This document shows positions 31,810 to 43,712 of a stretch of DNA of 64,000 bases, in pieces; within the stretch, counting starts at the first letter, position 1; every line of letters starts with the position of its first letter. Location of the stretch: NCBI RefSeq assembly GCF_050908995.1, contig NC_135121.1:1922001-1986000 (forward strand), written 5' to 3'. The notes beneath the pieces were generated by a model. That model saw nothing but the letters and a program-made list of their open reading frames with translations. It searched no databases and was not told the DNA's origin. The translations under genes and the position numbers were made by a program. Source of the DNA: Andrena cerasifolii. Lineage: Eukaryota; Arthropoda; Insecta; Hymenoptera; Andrenidae.

Positions 31810-34800
31810 TAGTAGAAATAAATATAAATAATAGTATCATAGGTAAGTTATATCTATCTTATTCTAGTTTAGGCTAGGTTAGACTAAGTTATTCTAAGTT
31901 GCGCTAGATTTTTTTTATGCAATGTGTGCAGTATATACATATGTACAGTGGTAAGGTGCGGTATTCCGCCTCTTTTTTTTTGCTTAGTCTTTATCTTATC
32001 TTTGGGGCGGGGGGGGGGGGGTCAAACCACCAGTATTTTTCGTTCGTCTTCGGTTTCGTAATTAGGTCCCTGTCTGGTAGGTTTGTACAGAACTTAAGAT
32101 GTGCGGTTCTAGTGAGTGTTTCGGAGTTGTGGGGAGGATATGTTATGGCTTTTGGGAGGGTGCCCCTATCTATATGGTAGATTATAGGTATGTTGTAGTC
32201 GTCAGTTAAGTACCCTTTGCTGTCGAGGTATGGAAATAAATCTGGTGGAGTGTATCCTGTTTTTAAGGTTTTTTCGAAGTATAGGGGTTAGGGGTAGAAG
32301 GGGATGTGGATTAGGCTGTTGCTGGTGTTTCTTGCGACTTTTGCAAAGTGGTTTCTGCAGAGGTTTAGGATGTGGGAGTCTATTCTAGAGATGTTTGCAG
32401 TGTTTAATAATACTTCGTTTCTGTAATGTTTTATATAGTTTGAGTGTTTTGTTCTGAACATGGTTAGGCATGCGCGTAGGACATACCTTTCGAATAGGCG
32501 GAGTTTCTCCATTTTGGAATTAGGAATGTTGTACCAGATGGGGCATGCGTATGTAAGGATTGGTCTGATAAGGGTGATGTAGCTGAGGGTTTTACATTTG
32601 CTGTTGAGGTGTTTGGAGTAGAATAGGCGGGAGAGGCTATTGAAGGCTTGTTTTGCTTTGGAGAGTTGTGTGTCGATGTGGGTGAAGAATTTCAATTGGG
32701 GATCCAGGAGTAGGCCTAGTTATTTGGTTGTATGCTTGTGTGGGATTGGGTTTTGGGAGTTGGGGTTTTCCTTTATTTGGAATTTTTTCCAATGTTTTCT
32801 GACGTCTATGTGTGAGTTTTTTAGGGTGGGACGGAAAAGGATCGTTTCGCATTTTTGTGTGGTTATTTTTAGTTTCCAGTTGGCGAGGTACTTGTGTATT
32901 TTTCCGAATAGTGTTTGTAGTGTGAACTCTATTGTTGTTGCTTATTCGTTAGTGGAGCAGATTAGTAGGTCATCTGCAAACGCTATTGCTTTTATGTCGT
33001 TGCCCTGATTGAGGTTAAAGAGTTTGAGGAGATTGGCGGTGTAGAGGTTCAAGAGTACTGGGGAGATCACTGTACCCTGTTGAAGTCCGTTAGTTATTTT
33101 AAATGTTATGGTTGAGGAATTTTTACCGTCTGTTGTTATGAATTGTTTGTTTTGTGTTGCGTTCCATAATATTTTGAGGAGGTGGAAAGGGAGGTTTGCT
33201 TTGGAGAGTTTGAAAAGGAGTCCCTCTAGCCAGACTGTATCGAAAGCCTTCTCTAGGTCAATCAAGCGAGCGCATTTTCTGTTATTTAGTGCCCAATATA
33301 TGTCTGAGGTTAATTTGTTTATTGCGTGGGTGGTGAAGTGTTTGTTTCTGAAATCGAACTGTTCTTCGGGGATTAGTTGTTGTTCGTTTATGTAGTATGT
33401 GAGTGAGGTGAGTATTGTTTTTTCGAAAATTTTGCTTATGTTAGGTAGTAGGCTTATTGGCCTATAACTTGTGGGGATGGTTCCGTTCTTTCCTTTTTTT
33501 TAATGTAAATAGTTTTCGCCTTTTTCCAGTTGTTTGGGAAATAAGAGTTGTTCAGTGCGTTGTTGAATAAAATCGTGTATAGGAAGATGAATTTGCCCGG
33601 TAGTTTTCTTAATATTGCGTTGGAGATGCCGTCGATGCCTGCTGATTTTTTGTTATTGGTATTTTTGAGTATTGTTTCCTGAGAGCGTGTGTCAGTGAAG
33701 AAGTTGCGGATGGTTTGTTCGCAGGGGTTGAAAGAAGGGTTAGTTTTGGAAAATTGTGTTGCGGTAATGTTTTGGGCTATGTCGACTTCGATTTTTTCTT
33801 TGATTTCTTGTGCCTTGCGGGTGATTGTTTCGGAGAATATTCTATGGCCGAGGTTGATGTTTTGTGTGTTTGTTAGAGTGTATTGGGCACCTAGTATATT
33901 TAGTTTATCGATTCGGTTGTTTACAATTAAGCGGTTTTCTTTGTTTGTTGGGTGATTGTCTGTTTCAATGTTGGCTTTATGCAGGAGGTTTGTTTCGTTT
34001 TTGTCAGTTGTGAGGTTTTCTATTGGAGTCATTCCTCTACCTTTGAATAGGCTATTGACTTGTTCGAGTGGTTTACTATCTGGCTGGATTTTTCTTATTT
34101 TATTTTCCCCGTATTTATTGTAGGATTTAATGTATTCTTCGTTGATTTTTTTTTATTCATTAACTAGTCTGGATAGTCTGCAGAGTAGAGGGCTGTGTGA
34201 CGAAGCCACGTCACGCGCCGTGCGAGCATACGGCGCAGATCGGTTAAGCCGAGTTCCGACCGCGACCGCTAGGCGGCCGCGAAACCGCGAATTGTCTCGC
34301 GAGCGAAGATGTACGGTCTGTCAATATAAAGGCCACAGCGAGCAATGTTGACAGCTCTTGTACAGTACATAGTAGTGTGTAAACACCGCCCGACCGTACA
34401 TCCAAGACGCTCTTTTTGTATCCGTGAGTTGTGCACGTGTTGGCCATAGTCACGCGGTGCCGATTACCAGCCTCCTTTCCGAAATAGGCCGAGAGCAATG
34501 TTGCGCCCTGCCTTGCCGATGAGGTGTCTCCGCGCCCAATAGGCCAGAGCCCTATTGCACATCGGAAGTCTATTGTACGACTCCCGCACGACGCGCCTTA
34601 TAGACCGTCAGGGCAGAACGTTCACTACCTCCACATCCTCCGTCCCCCAGCTCGTCGCAAGCGCCGCCGCGATCGAGCCGAACCGAGAACACGCGACTCG
34701 GAATTGTATAACCAAAAATAAACAATTCTTATTTATTAGAACCACGCCGTCCCACCGGTAACCGTCTCGCCAACCGGAGACGGTCACAGCTGTTATTGGG

Positions 34801-35874
34801 GATACCGGCGCTTTTGAGGTGGAATAGTAGGTTAATCAGGTAGTTCTTGTTTTTTTTTTTTTTTTTTTTTTTTTTTTAGTTTGACTATTTTTCTGTTTGT
34901 GTATTTGTCGGAGGAGTTTGTGGGTTTGATTTTCAACACTGAGGATGAGATGGCTTGTTTGATAGCTGAATCTAATGCTTCAAGTCCTGAGTCTATTTCG
35001 TTGTTATTTAAGTTTCTGTCATGAGGTATTGCGATGTCTTTGATTTTTTTGTTGCTGTGATGCTAAAACGTTTCCAGTTGGTTTTGTTGAAGTCAAATTT
35101 TATGTCGGGTGAGTCTGTTTCTAAGTCCATTAGGTCGCTGATGGTGGCTGTGATTTTTAGTGCATCGTGGTCGCTGTCTGATGATGTATTGTCTTAAGTC
35201 CGTTGTTTGTTAGGTTGTGGAGGAGGATTCGTTGGTCGGAGAGGCAGAGATCTATGAAGGAGTTGCCTTTTGGGTATGAGGGGAGCCGTGGAGTGCGATT
35301 TTGTATTTAATTTCGTTGTTTTCTGAGCATTTTTTTAGGGCTGTTCCCCGTGGGTTGTTAGTATTGTTTTTCCAGTTTGTGTGGCGGGCGTTGAGGTCGC
35401 ATGCCAGGATATAATATGTGTTTGGGTTGTCGAGTTGTAATTCTTGAAATAAAGTATCGAGTTCGGGGATGAATTCCATTCTATTGTTACCGGTGGCGTA
35501 GGCGGCAATAATGAGTATTTTTTCTTGGTTTTTTATTTTAGTCTCGATTATTGTTGTCTCGAGGAGTTTGAAGGATGCTAGGCACTTAGGGTAGATTCTG
35601 GTATGTTTAATGTTTTTTTTTTTACTAGGATGGCTGTTCCGCCTGCTTGCTTTGCGTTTGGTCGGTCGGCTCTAAGTATGGTGTAGTTTGAAAAGGAAAT
35701 ATTGTGTTTCACGTTTAGTTTCGTTTCGCTGAGAAGAGCGAAATCGGGCGCCTGCTTGTTGAGTGTTTGGAGGAGGCTGTCCCTCTTTTGGGTGGATATT
35801 AGGGAGTTTACGTTTAGTGCTATAAGCGAGATTTTTATGTTTTTATTCTGAGATGTTGCTGCTTGTGTATTCAT
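31810..35874 (-). pseudogene. LINE 3 ORF2: endonuclease-RT, many lesions
   Basis: Pieces run collinearly on the minus strand. Endonuclease 35874-35578 (LLSETKLNVKH, AGGTAILVKK) and 35479-35252 (ILACDLNARHTNWKN). RT 34032-33454 (NNKKSAGIDGISNAILRKLP), 33265-32942 (MIDLEKAFDTVW, IAFADDLLICS) and 32695-32288 (TLIRPILTYACPIWYN). The C-terminal tail near 32050 reads EKYWWFD. Frame changes separate all of them and a 28-base T-run (34850-34877) interrupts the linker. The first solo LTR lies inside the linker at 34196-34788. Inactive. Confidence 0.85.
34196..34788 (+). mobile_element. Solo LTR inserted in LINE 3
   Basis: 593 bp bounded by TGTGACGAAGCC and CGGTCACA, with TGTGAC/GTCACA inverted ends and a 4-bp duplication GCTG (34192-34195 and 34789-34792). 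A TATAAAGG-like box near 34326 and AATAAA near 34717 give plus orientation. The LINE coding on the two sides joins without loss. A 4-bp duplication is usual for many Gypsy elements. No internal region remains. Confidence 0.75.
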
Positions 35875-37757
35875 TGAGAGGTTTGTGGATGATTTGGGAG
35901 TGATAATTGGAAGAGTGTGGCTATTTTTTGAGAGTTGGATTCTGCAATTTTTGCCAGAAGGTTTATTTGGTTACTAATGTCGGTTAGGAGGGTGGTGAAG
36001 TTTTGTTGGGGTGCTGGGGGGTATGCTTGGTAGTGAGGGGAGGGGAGGGAGGGGGGGTAGTTGGTTGGTGTTGTGGTTGTGGTTGGAAGTCGTTGGTTTG
36101 CATTGGCCCTGTTGTTCTGTGTCATTTGGCTGTAGGAAATATTGGGATTTATTAATTTTTCTATTTTGTTGAGCTTTTGTTCTCTTATTATTTTTTGGGT
36201 TGAATGGAGTTTTTGGGTTTGTTTTTGGTTGTTGACGATCGTTGGACACCCTCTGTATGAAGCTGGGTGGCCTTTATTACCACAAAGTACGCAGTGGAGG
36301 TTGTTCTTAGTATCTACAGTTTGGTCGGAGTCTGTGGGGACTATTTTACAGTGGCCTGGTTCGTGGGTGTCTGGGCATTTGACGCATCTATAAAGAAGGT
36401 TACAGTTACTAGAGGAGTGTCCAAGTCTTTGGCATTTCCAGCATTGGACTGTTGCGCGCGGTTTAAGTTTGTCCCAGGAGATTGTCTGGTGGAGTAGTCT
36501 TTTGATTTGGTTGAGGTTGTTTGGGTTGCTTTGCGGTGAGAGGTGAACTGTGAAGATGGGTAGTGTTGTCTTTGATTCTATGGATTTTTTTGTTTGAAAT
36601 CTTGCTACTTTTATGAAGTGGAGGTCGGGGATTTTGGCGTTGCCGAGTTCTTTTAGTAGTGTTTCGTCGTCGAAATTGCCTTCTATGTATTTTAACAGGT
36701 AAATTTGTGTTTTTTCGTATTTCGGGGTGTAGGTAAAGTATTTGGTGTTTTTTTGTTTTAGTAACTCTAGCACCGATTTGTAGTCGGTTGGGTGTTCGAT
36801 ATATAGTGTGTGACTGTCGTTGCTTGTGGATTTGGTGCGAAAGTTACCTTCGAGTTTGCAGTGGAGGTGGTTGAGGATGGTATTTATGGTGGTCTGGGCT
36901 GTTTGGCCGCTAATTGTTATGGGGGGTGGTCTGTTACCTTTCGGCTGTGTTGCTTGGTGGGGGGTCTGTGGGTCCAGGGGTGGCTTGGCGCTTCTTGGGG
37001 TTTGATTGTCGGTGCTGGTGCTATTTATTGCACTTGCCTGCTGGGCTGTATTTGGGACCGATTGTTGGGGTCCTGGCGTTGAACCGTCTCTCCTTTTTTT
37101 GGTAGGAGCCGGTATGAAGGGGTCGTTCCGTAATTTGGGGTTGAGTACCTCTGTTGGGGTTTATCCGCGGTGGTCGGCGTCCTTCGACGATAATGAGCTG
37201 CTTGGTGTTTTAGCACGGTCGGATTCGCTGTCTATGTTATCGCTTTTGCTTGCAATTTGGGATTGCAGGTTGTTGATAAGGGCGAGGTGGTTGTCGTGCT
37301 GGGCGACGAGGAAGTCATTTTGTGCCTTTATGTCGTGGATTTCTCTACGTAGAGCCTGTAGTATTTCTGCTATCTGTTGCTATTGAGCACTTTCTGTGGT
37401 CGTGGAGTTTAGCGATTACATTGAGGAGTGGTGGCTTTCCTGTGAGTCCTTTGGTGTTGGGATTCGTGTTATGGGCAGAGGCAGGCTCCTTTTGTTGCCC
37501 TTTTGGATTTTTGTTTGTACCTTAGGAATGCTTGTGTTTTTTCTCTTGCCATTTGAGGAAATTATTTTGCATATTTTGTTTAGGTCTCTCGGCGAGATGG
37601 GTCCTGCTTTTTCCAATTTGATGATTTTCTGGATGGCCCCTATTCTCGGTGAAGTTCCTTTCTCCTCTGGGGTGGCCATTAGGACTGTTGATGGGTGGGT
37701 TCCTCCTTGAGTGGCAGGGGGGAAGACCCCCCTGGCATTGTTGGTGGCACTTTTCAC
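35871..37757 (-). pseudogene. LINE 3 ORF1: gag-like protein, broken
   Basis: The C-terminal frame 36773-35871 carries a PRE_C2HC-like region and knuckles CWKCQRLGHSSSNC, CVKCPDTHEPGHC and CVLCGNKGHPASYRGC, then a Pro/Thr-rich tail. N-terminal pieces lie at 37757-37416 and other frames to about 36820. This matches the LINE 1 ORF1 plan, with several frameshifts. The 5' leader (37758-37987) has no other feature. Confidence 0.8.
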
Positions 37758-37987
37758 GATAACTTCATTAACGATATCACTTATTGTTTATATGTTGGAC
37801 TGAGGTGTTATCACTGCGATTAAGCACGCTAAATGCTAATCTATCTTATTGCGTGGCCGATCAATGGGCGGTGATTGTGGGCCATTTGATTTGCACAACG
37901 CGATTTCTACTCTTGGCTTGGGCGAGCAGGGTAGATTTCGCACCACTGCGCGGCACGATGTTACCTGCTCGGTGGTCGGATAACGAG

Positions 37988-38004
37988 TGGTGTTTTACAG
38001 ACAT
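37988..38004 (-). repeat. Target-site duplication of LINE 3 (right copy)
   Basis: TGGTGTTTTACAGACAT, second copy of 30315-30331; bases beyond it differ (C against G), fixing 17 bp. Confidence 0.9.
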
Positions 38005-38019
38005 AGAATGGTCGTTGGT
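38005..38019 (-). rRNA. 5S rRNA gene copy C, 5' end (nt 15-1)
   Basis: AGAATGGTCGTTGGT, the last piece of the gene split by LINE 2 and LINE 3. Confidence 0.85.
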
Positions 38020-38201
38020 AAAAATACAGTTTTATTTATCGAAGAAATTGGTACTTACATTGACAATAAGTGAAGATGAATTTCTGACAGGTCCGCACTA
38101 CAAAGAAACGGACAAAGAAGTGAATCTAAATAAAATCGTTTAGAATAAGTCACTTTCATAGCTATAAACAGTAAAAATGGAGCGGTATGAAAAAAAATAC
38201 T
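38020..38201 (-). repeat. 5S rDNA intergenic spacer (182 bp)
   Basis: Third spacer copy, one base shorter than the others, with a few substitutions. Joins copy C to the degenerate copy D. Confidence 0.85.
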
Positions 38202-38278
38202 AACAACAACACGCACTATTCCCAAGCGGTCACCATCCATGTACCAATATCGCTTAACTTCAGTGATCGGACGAGAAC
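38202..38278 (-). pseudogene. 5S rRNA pseudogene copy D, 3' part, split by LINE 4 and LINE 5
   Basis: 77 bases correspond to nt 120-33 with about 11 bases missing and several substitutions. The largest gap removes the CTAACCGCGCCC region (plus strand), which overlaps the internal control region. The copy was therefore probably defective regardless of its insertions. It ends in GGACGAGAAC, the site-B target, followed by LINE 4. Confidence 0.85.
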
Positions 38279-38582
38279 TTTTTTTTCCATATACTTTATT
38301 GCACTATTATATTATATAACATGTATAACTTAACCACTATAGCTAATCTATACAACATTTCTAACTGTCTTTGGTATGTTATAAAGTTCCTACCCCTAGG
38401 CGAGGCTATACCTTTAATTTCCCTTATTTTAGATCTACATCTTCTTCTCAGCTTCCTTATCACAGTGTAATTTTTAAAATTTCAAATATATTTCGTCTAT
38501 CTATATTATACAGGAAACTATACTTGCAAAACCTGCTTTTAGAATTTTCAGATAACAAATAATTCTATTTTGTACTTTTATC
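38279..38582 (-). other. 3' UTR of LINE 4
   Basis: About 300 bp between the ORF2 stop and the poly(A) end. No gene or repeat seen. Confidence 0.6.
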
Positions 38583-38950
38583 TTAGTCATAGTTGCTTTC
38601 TTCATTAAACATCGGTACATTTTGGTATAGAAGTTTGTGTTTTATCCTAAATAAACTATTATTGTATCTTATTCTAGTTATATCTTTAAGAAACGCATTT
38701 TCATCTTGCAGCTGATATTTGTAAAACTTCTGTCCTAAGTTTCTAATATACTCGATTATTGGTTCTAAATTAGCATCTCTGTGCATTGCGGCTATTCTTT
38801 CGTACCTATTTCTATTTAAAATCAGTCTCATATATTTATTTTGAAAGACTTGTAATGGTTTCAGGTTTGTCATTGCTGCAGAGCACCATACTGGGGCACC
38901 GTATACTATCACTGGTCTTAGTATACTTGTGTATATCAGTCTTTTGTTTT

Positions 38951-39271
38951 TATTGGAAATGTATATATTTAAAACTATGTATTCTCCTAGAGAGCAGTCC
39001 GTGGATCGACGCGCGGGCCAAGGCGTAGCTTGGTTTCCTTATTATTATTTTTTTTTTGGATGCTCCGGACTGTTGTGGTCGTCGACGAAACCGATACACA
39101 GTCAGTCCTGGTTTTGAACCTGTAGTAAAGACAACCGTCGCGATATCTTTTTCCAAAACGAATCTATTTCATTTAATTATAGAAAACCTAAGTTCATATA
39201 AACGAAGTGTTATTTATTTAATTAACCAAGACACGATTAGGACCGAAAAAGTAGTTTTCCTTTTTTCAACA
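38951..39271 (+). repeat. Copia 5' LTR
   Basis: 321 bp from TATTGGAAATG to TTTTTTCAACA. The first two bases are TA rather than TG; the inner TTGG/CAA ends and the 5-bp duplication fix the boundary. Confidence 0.9.
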
Positions 39272-39288
39272 GGTTATGGGCCCAGCAC
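39272..39288 (+). promoter_or_regulatory. Copia primer-binding site (internal initiator tRNA-Met)
   Basis: GGTTATGGGCCCAGCACGC immediately after the LTR is complementary to the anticodon region of initiator tRNA-Met (which contains GCUGGGCCCAUAACC). This is the half-tRNA priming known for Drosophila copia, not 3'-end tRNA priming. Confidence 0.8.
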
Positions 39289-39431
39289 GCTTCCACTGCG
39301 CAACGGGTTGTTTAGTGTCTTGGTGTTTTTAGTGAGTTACTTTGAACATTGTCGAAATACTGTAGTGATCCGAAGTGTGTTTCCGTTGTTTTTTTTTTCC
39401 TTTGACGAATGTGAAAAGGTGATAAGGAAAA

Positions 39432-42400
39432 ATGGCAGAAAAGGATACATACAGTCTTACAAAATTCGACGGCAAAAATTTCGCTCTATGGAAATTTAGC
39501 GTGTCGATCGTGCTTGAAGCGCAAGATTTAACGGATTTTGTAAAAGGAACGGACAAAGAGCCAGTTAAGACAAGTGCGGTAAAGGATTGGAAGGAATGGA
39601 AAAAGATGCAGTCAAAGACATCAGTGATTCTCCTTAGCTCAGTGGACACGTCGTTACATGCGAATTTAATAAACTGCACGACACCGAAAGAGATTTGGGA
39701 GAAACTGAATACCTTATATGGGGACACCAGCGAAGATGTGAAGCAAAGTAATTGGCAAGACTTCTATAAATTTCGCATTGCTGATGGTGAACCAGTCGCG
39801 ACGCAAATCGAGAAGTTTGAAACTATCTGTAAGAAGCTAAACGATGCGGGAGATAAGCCTTCCGAGAGTGCAGTGATGTCGAGACTGTTGGATAGCTTGT
39901 CGTCGAAATTCTCTACGTTCAGAATGGCCTGGGAAAGTACAACAAAAGAGGAAAGAAAAAAGGAGAATTTAATTGCAAGAATAATCCGAGAAGATAAACG
40001 TCTTACATCAACCGAAGAGGAAGAAACATCTCTAGCATTAAAAGTAAAGAATTTAAAATTTAAGAAGCGCACAGATGAAGCAGTTTCAAGCAGTCAAGCG
40101 AAGGCGAAGAAGAAAAATAATGTTGATGAAATGAAACAGAAATTTCCTTGTAACTACTGTTACGAAAAAGGACACTGGTTTCGGGAGTGTAAGAAGCGCG
40201 CTGCCGACAAAATAAACAAAAAGAAAGCGGACAAGCCATCAAATCTACAGGAAACGTATAACGCTATGGTTTTGTCGTCGGAATCGCCAAATGAAATCGA
40301 ATCCGTGTGGATAGCAGATTCGGGAGCGTCTATGCATATGACACCACTCAAAGATATTTTCCAAGAATTACGAGCACCTGATAGAACTAGGTTTGTGAAA
40401 GTCGCCGGAGGAAAAGTTTTGCCTGTGTTGGGAATAGGAACGATAGACATTAAGGCATATGTAAATGATAAAGAAGAGGACCGGAAACTGTTAGATGTTC
40501 TTCTAGTGCCGGATTTGCAACAAAATTTGTTTTCGGTGGTCGCAATAACAAAAAAGGGGTTTTCATTCCATGTAACTGATGAACGATGCGAGGTTCGAAG
40601 TAGCAGTGGCGCTTTATCTTCAGTGGGAGTGCGACATGGACAGTTGTTTAAGATGTTGTTTAAAACGAAGACTCCTATAGAATGTAATATAGTGCAAGAG
40701 AACTCTCTGAAGTTATGGCATGAGCGACTCGGCCATATTAACGTAAGTGCCATCAAGAAAACTAACGAAATGAATGCAGTGAGTGGGATGAAAATCGAAA
40801 ATAAAGCTGATTTCTTTTGTGAAGCTTGTACATTAGGAAAGCAAGCACGAAAACCACATTTCTTAAGTGAAAAACCGAAAGAGAAGGAACCAGGATTAAT
40901 GATTCATTCAGATGTGTGCGGCCCGATAAACGTGGAATCTCCGAGTGGTACACGATACTTCTTACTGTTTAAAGACGATTGCACAGGTTATCGAACAATT
41001 TATTTCCTACGTCATAAATCGGAGGTTCTAAGTAAGTTGAAGGAATATGAGGCTCTAGTTCAAAGGCAAACAAATAACAAGATCAAAATTCTACGGACAG
41101 ACAACGGAAAAGAGTACGTATCAAATGAATTTCAAGAATTTCTGAAAACAAAAGGAATAATCCATGAGAGGTCAACACCGTACGTTCCTCAACAAAATGG
41201 ACGAGCAGAGCGGGAGATGCGAACTCTCGTGGAAAGTGCACGATCGATGTTAATTGCAAAAGATGTGCCAAAGTATTTATGGGCAGAAGCAATAAAGACC
41301 GCTGCCTATATTCTTAATCGAACAGTAACTAAGCAGTTAGACGGTAAAACCGCGTATGAAAAATGGTTCGAACGAAAGCCAGAATTACAACATATGAGAA
41401 TATTTGGAAGTACAGCATACAAAAACATTCCTAAAGTAAATCGGAAAAAGTTGGATCGAAAAAGCGATAAGATGGTCTTCATCGGTTATGAAGGGGAGTC
41501 AACGAACTACAGATTGTGGGACGAAAAATCACGAAAAGTACATGTAAGTTGCGATGTCACTTTTAATGAAGAAAATGGAAATGTGACCGCTGAAGAAGAG
41601 TTTAGTGAGCAGAAGCTAACAACGCTGGATTTTGGAAATTATGACGAGCCTATCGACGAGGAGGAAGAAGAATTTGTAGCAGATGAGTCATCACGGGAAA
41701 ATGTTCGAGGAATGCAGCAGCAATCTAGTGAAAACCATGATGAAGAGGAAGCACAACAAACAGGAAGAATACTACGCGACAGAGAAGCATTGCGTTCACC
41801 TGATCGTTACAGTGAGTTCGGTTATGCATCGTTAGCAGATGCAGGGCCGCTAACGTATGAAGATGCAGTGTCTAGTGTAGAAGCAGAAAAGTGGAAAAGA
41901 GCGATGGAAGAAGAATTAAGTGCGCTCCGAGAAAATAACACATGGACACTTGAAACATTACCGAAAAATCAAAGGACAATAGCGTGCAAATGGGTATACA
42001 CGAAAAAATTGAATTCTGAAGGAAATGTACAACGTTATAAAGCCAGACTTGTAGCAAAAGGGTACACTCAACGCGAAGGAATCGATTTTTCCAAGACTTT
42101 TGCACCAGTTGTAAGGTACGAGTCAATTAGGATGCTCTTGGCTATTGCAGCAACAGATGATTTAGAGTTAGCCCAGTTTGATGTGAAAACTGCGTTCCTT
42201 CACGGTGAGTTAAAAGAAACAATATTTATGGAACAACCACAAGGTTTTATTGAAAAAGAATATCCACGAGTGGTTTGTAGATTAAGAAAAAGTTTGTATG
42301 GTCTTAAACAATCACCGCGCTGTTGGAACTCAAAATTTACCGATTTCATGAATCGTTATGTTTTTCGTCAGAGTAAAAGCGATAATTGCGTTTTCATAGG

Positions 42401-43380
42401 CAAATTAAATTCAGAAAAAGTAATTCTAGCTTTATATGTGGATGACGGACTAGTGTTATCTAAATCGGAGGAAGCAGTTAAATTAGTTCTGAAGAAATTG
42501 AAAGAAGAATTCAAAATCACAATTGGAAATGTTAAGCATTTTATTGGAATGGAAATCGTTCGTGACCGAAAAAAATCGAACAATTAAAATAAAGCAGGAA
42601 CAATATATCAATAGAATGCTTAATAAATTTCATATGGTAGATGCAAAGCGAGTAAGTATTCCGTTTGAGCCCGGGCTGCAGCTGAAAAAGCCGGAAAATG
42701 TGAGAATGCATGATGTACCATATCGTGAAGTGGTCGGTTCACTCCTTTTTGCTGCTAGAGTTACTAGGCCAGACATTGAATTTTCGGTAAATAAACTCAG
42801 CCAATTTCTTACAAATCACGGAGAAGGACATTGGCAAGCTGTGAAAAGGATTCTAAAATACTTAAAAGGAACGGCAGATCATGGAATTGTTTACGGAAAC
42901 AGTGGGAGTAATTGTATATTAAGAGGATATACAGATGCAGACTATGCGGGATGTATAGATACTCGAAGATCGACAACAGGTTTTGTATTTATATTAAATA
43001 ATGGTGCAGTTTCATGGTCTAGCCAACGACAGCGTATAGTTGCTCTTTCGACCACAGAAGCGGAGTATATCGCACTAGCAAAAGGTACTCAGGAAGCTAT
43101 ATGGTTGAAAAGATTTTTTCAAGAAATAGATCAGAAATGTGAAACAATACCGATGTACGTAGACTATCAGTCTGCGATTAAACTAGCAAACAATCCTGAG
43201 TACCACGCGAAGACCAAACACATTGATGTTCGTTATCATTTTGTGCGAGATATTAACGATCGAGGCGATATTATTATAGAATATGTTGAAAGTGCGAAAC
43301 AGTTTGCAGATATACTCACAAAACCTTTAGCTAAGCAACGGTTCGAAAACTTAAGGAATGAAATCGGAATAATAGTCTAA
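39432..43380 (+). pseudogene. Copia gag-pol polyprotein, one frameshift
   Basis: ATG at 39432. Gag (UBN2-like) lies in the first 230 residues, with the zinc knuckle CNYCYEKGHWFREC near residue 240. Protease motif WIADSGASMHMT is near 293. Integrase zinc region HERLGHI is near 430, then HSDVCGP, TDNGKEY and QQNGRAERE provide the catalytic Asp, Asp and Glu. RT carries KWVYTKKL, AFLHGELKE and catalytic LYVDDGLVL near 1002. One extra A in an A-run near 42570-42577 ends the first frame at 42587; the second frame from 42523 carries the rest of RT and RNase H (GYTDADYAGCIDTRRSTTGF, ALSTTEAEYIAL, HIDVRYHFVRD). All other positions are open. The order gag-PR-IN-RT-RNaseH is diagnostic of Copia. Confidence 0.92.
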
Positions 43381-43391
43381 ATAAGTGGGAG
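43381..43391 (+). promoter_or_regulatory. Copia polypurine tract
   Basis: ATAAGTGGGAG directly before the 3' LTR, the expected plus-strand priming site. Confidence 0.7.
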
Positions 43392-43712
43392 TATTGGAAA
43401 TGTATATATTTAAAACTATGTATTCTCCTAGAGAGCAGTCCGTGGATCGACGCGCGGGCCAAGGCGTAGCTTGGTTTCCTTATTATTATTTTTTTTTTGG
43501 ATGCTCCGGACTGTTGTGGTCGTCGACGAAACCGATACACAGTCAGTCCTGGTTTTGAACCTGTAGTAAAGACAACCGTCGCGATATCTTTTTCCAAAAC
43601 GAATCTATTTCATTTAATTATAGAAAACCTAAGTTCATATAAACGAAGTGTTATTTATTTAATTAACCAAGACACGATTAGGACCGAAAAAGTAGTTTTC
43701 CTTTTTTCAACA
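43392..43712 (+). repeat. Copia 3' LTR
   Basis: 321 bp, matching the 5' LTR at every base compared, followed by the GTTTT duplication. Confidence 0.9.

Larger units (their letters stand above)
30332..37987 (-). mobile_element. LINE 3: 5S-site-A non-LTR retrotransposon, decayed
   Basis: Minus-strand element with the same 17-bp target duplication as LINE 1 (30315-30331, 37988-38004) and the same poly(A)-to-nt-16 junction. Gag and ORF2 follow the LINE 1 plan (CVKCPDTHEPGHC knuckle; NGLQQGTVISPVLLNLYTAN). Its reading frames have many shifts. Two elements sit inside it: a foldback at 30618-31809 and a solo LTR at 34196-34788. It is the oldest-looking LINE here. Confidence 0.9.
38951..43712 (+). 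mobile_element. Complete Copia (Ty1-like) LTR retrotransposon
   Basis: 4,762 bp with two 321-bp LTRs that look identical by eye, a 5-bp duplication GTTTT (38946-38950, 43713-43717), a primer-binding site, gag-pol, and a purine-rich tract. Identical LTRs indicate a very recent insertion. It lies in the opposite orientation to LINE 4. One frameshift in pol is the only lesion seen. Confidence 0.95.

Noticed and set aside
34196..34788. Host GC-rich promoter or CpG island
   Set aside because: Bounded by inverted TGTGAC/GTCACA ends and a 4-bp duplication, with TATA box and AATAAA in LTR order.
17447..38278. 5S-like sequences as SINE3-type (5S-derived) retroposons
   Set aside because: They occur in a regular 303-bp tandem with a conserved 183-bp spacer and have a T-run terminator, with no poly(A) tail or SINE body. 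The split copies reassemble to 120 nt.
42560..42590. Programmed frameshift in Copia between RT and RNase H
   Set aside because: It falls in an A-run within RT, not at a domain boundary; a one-base slip or read error is simpler.
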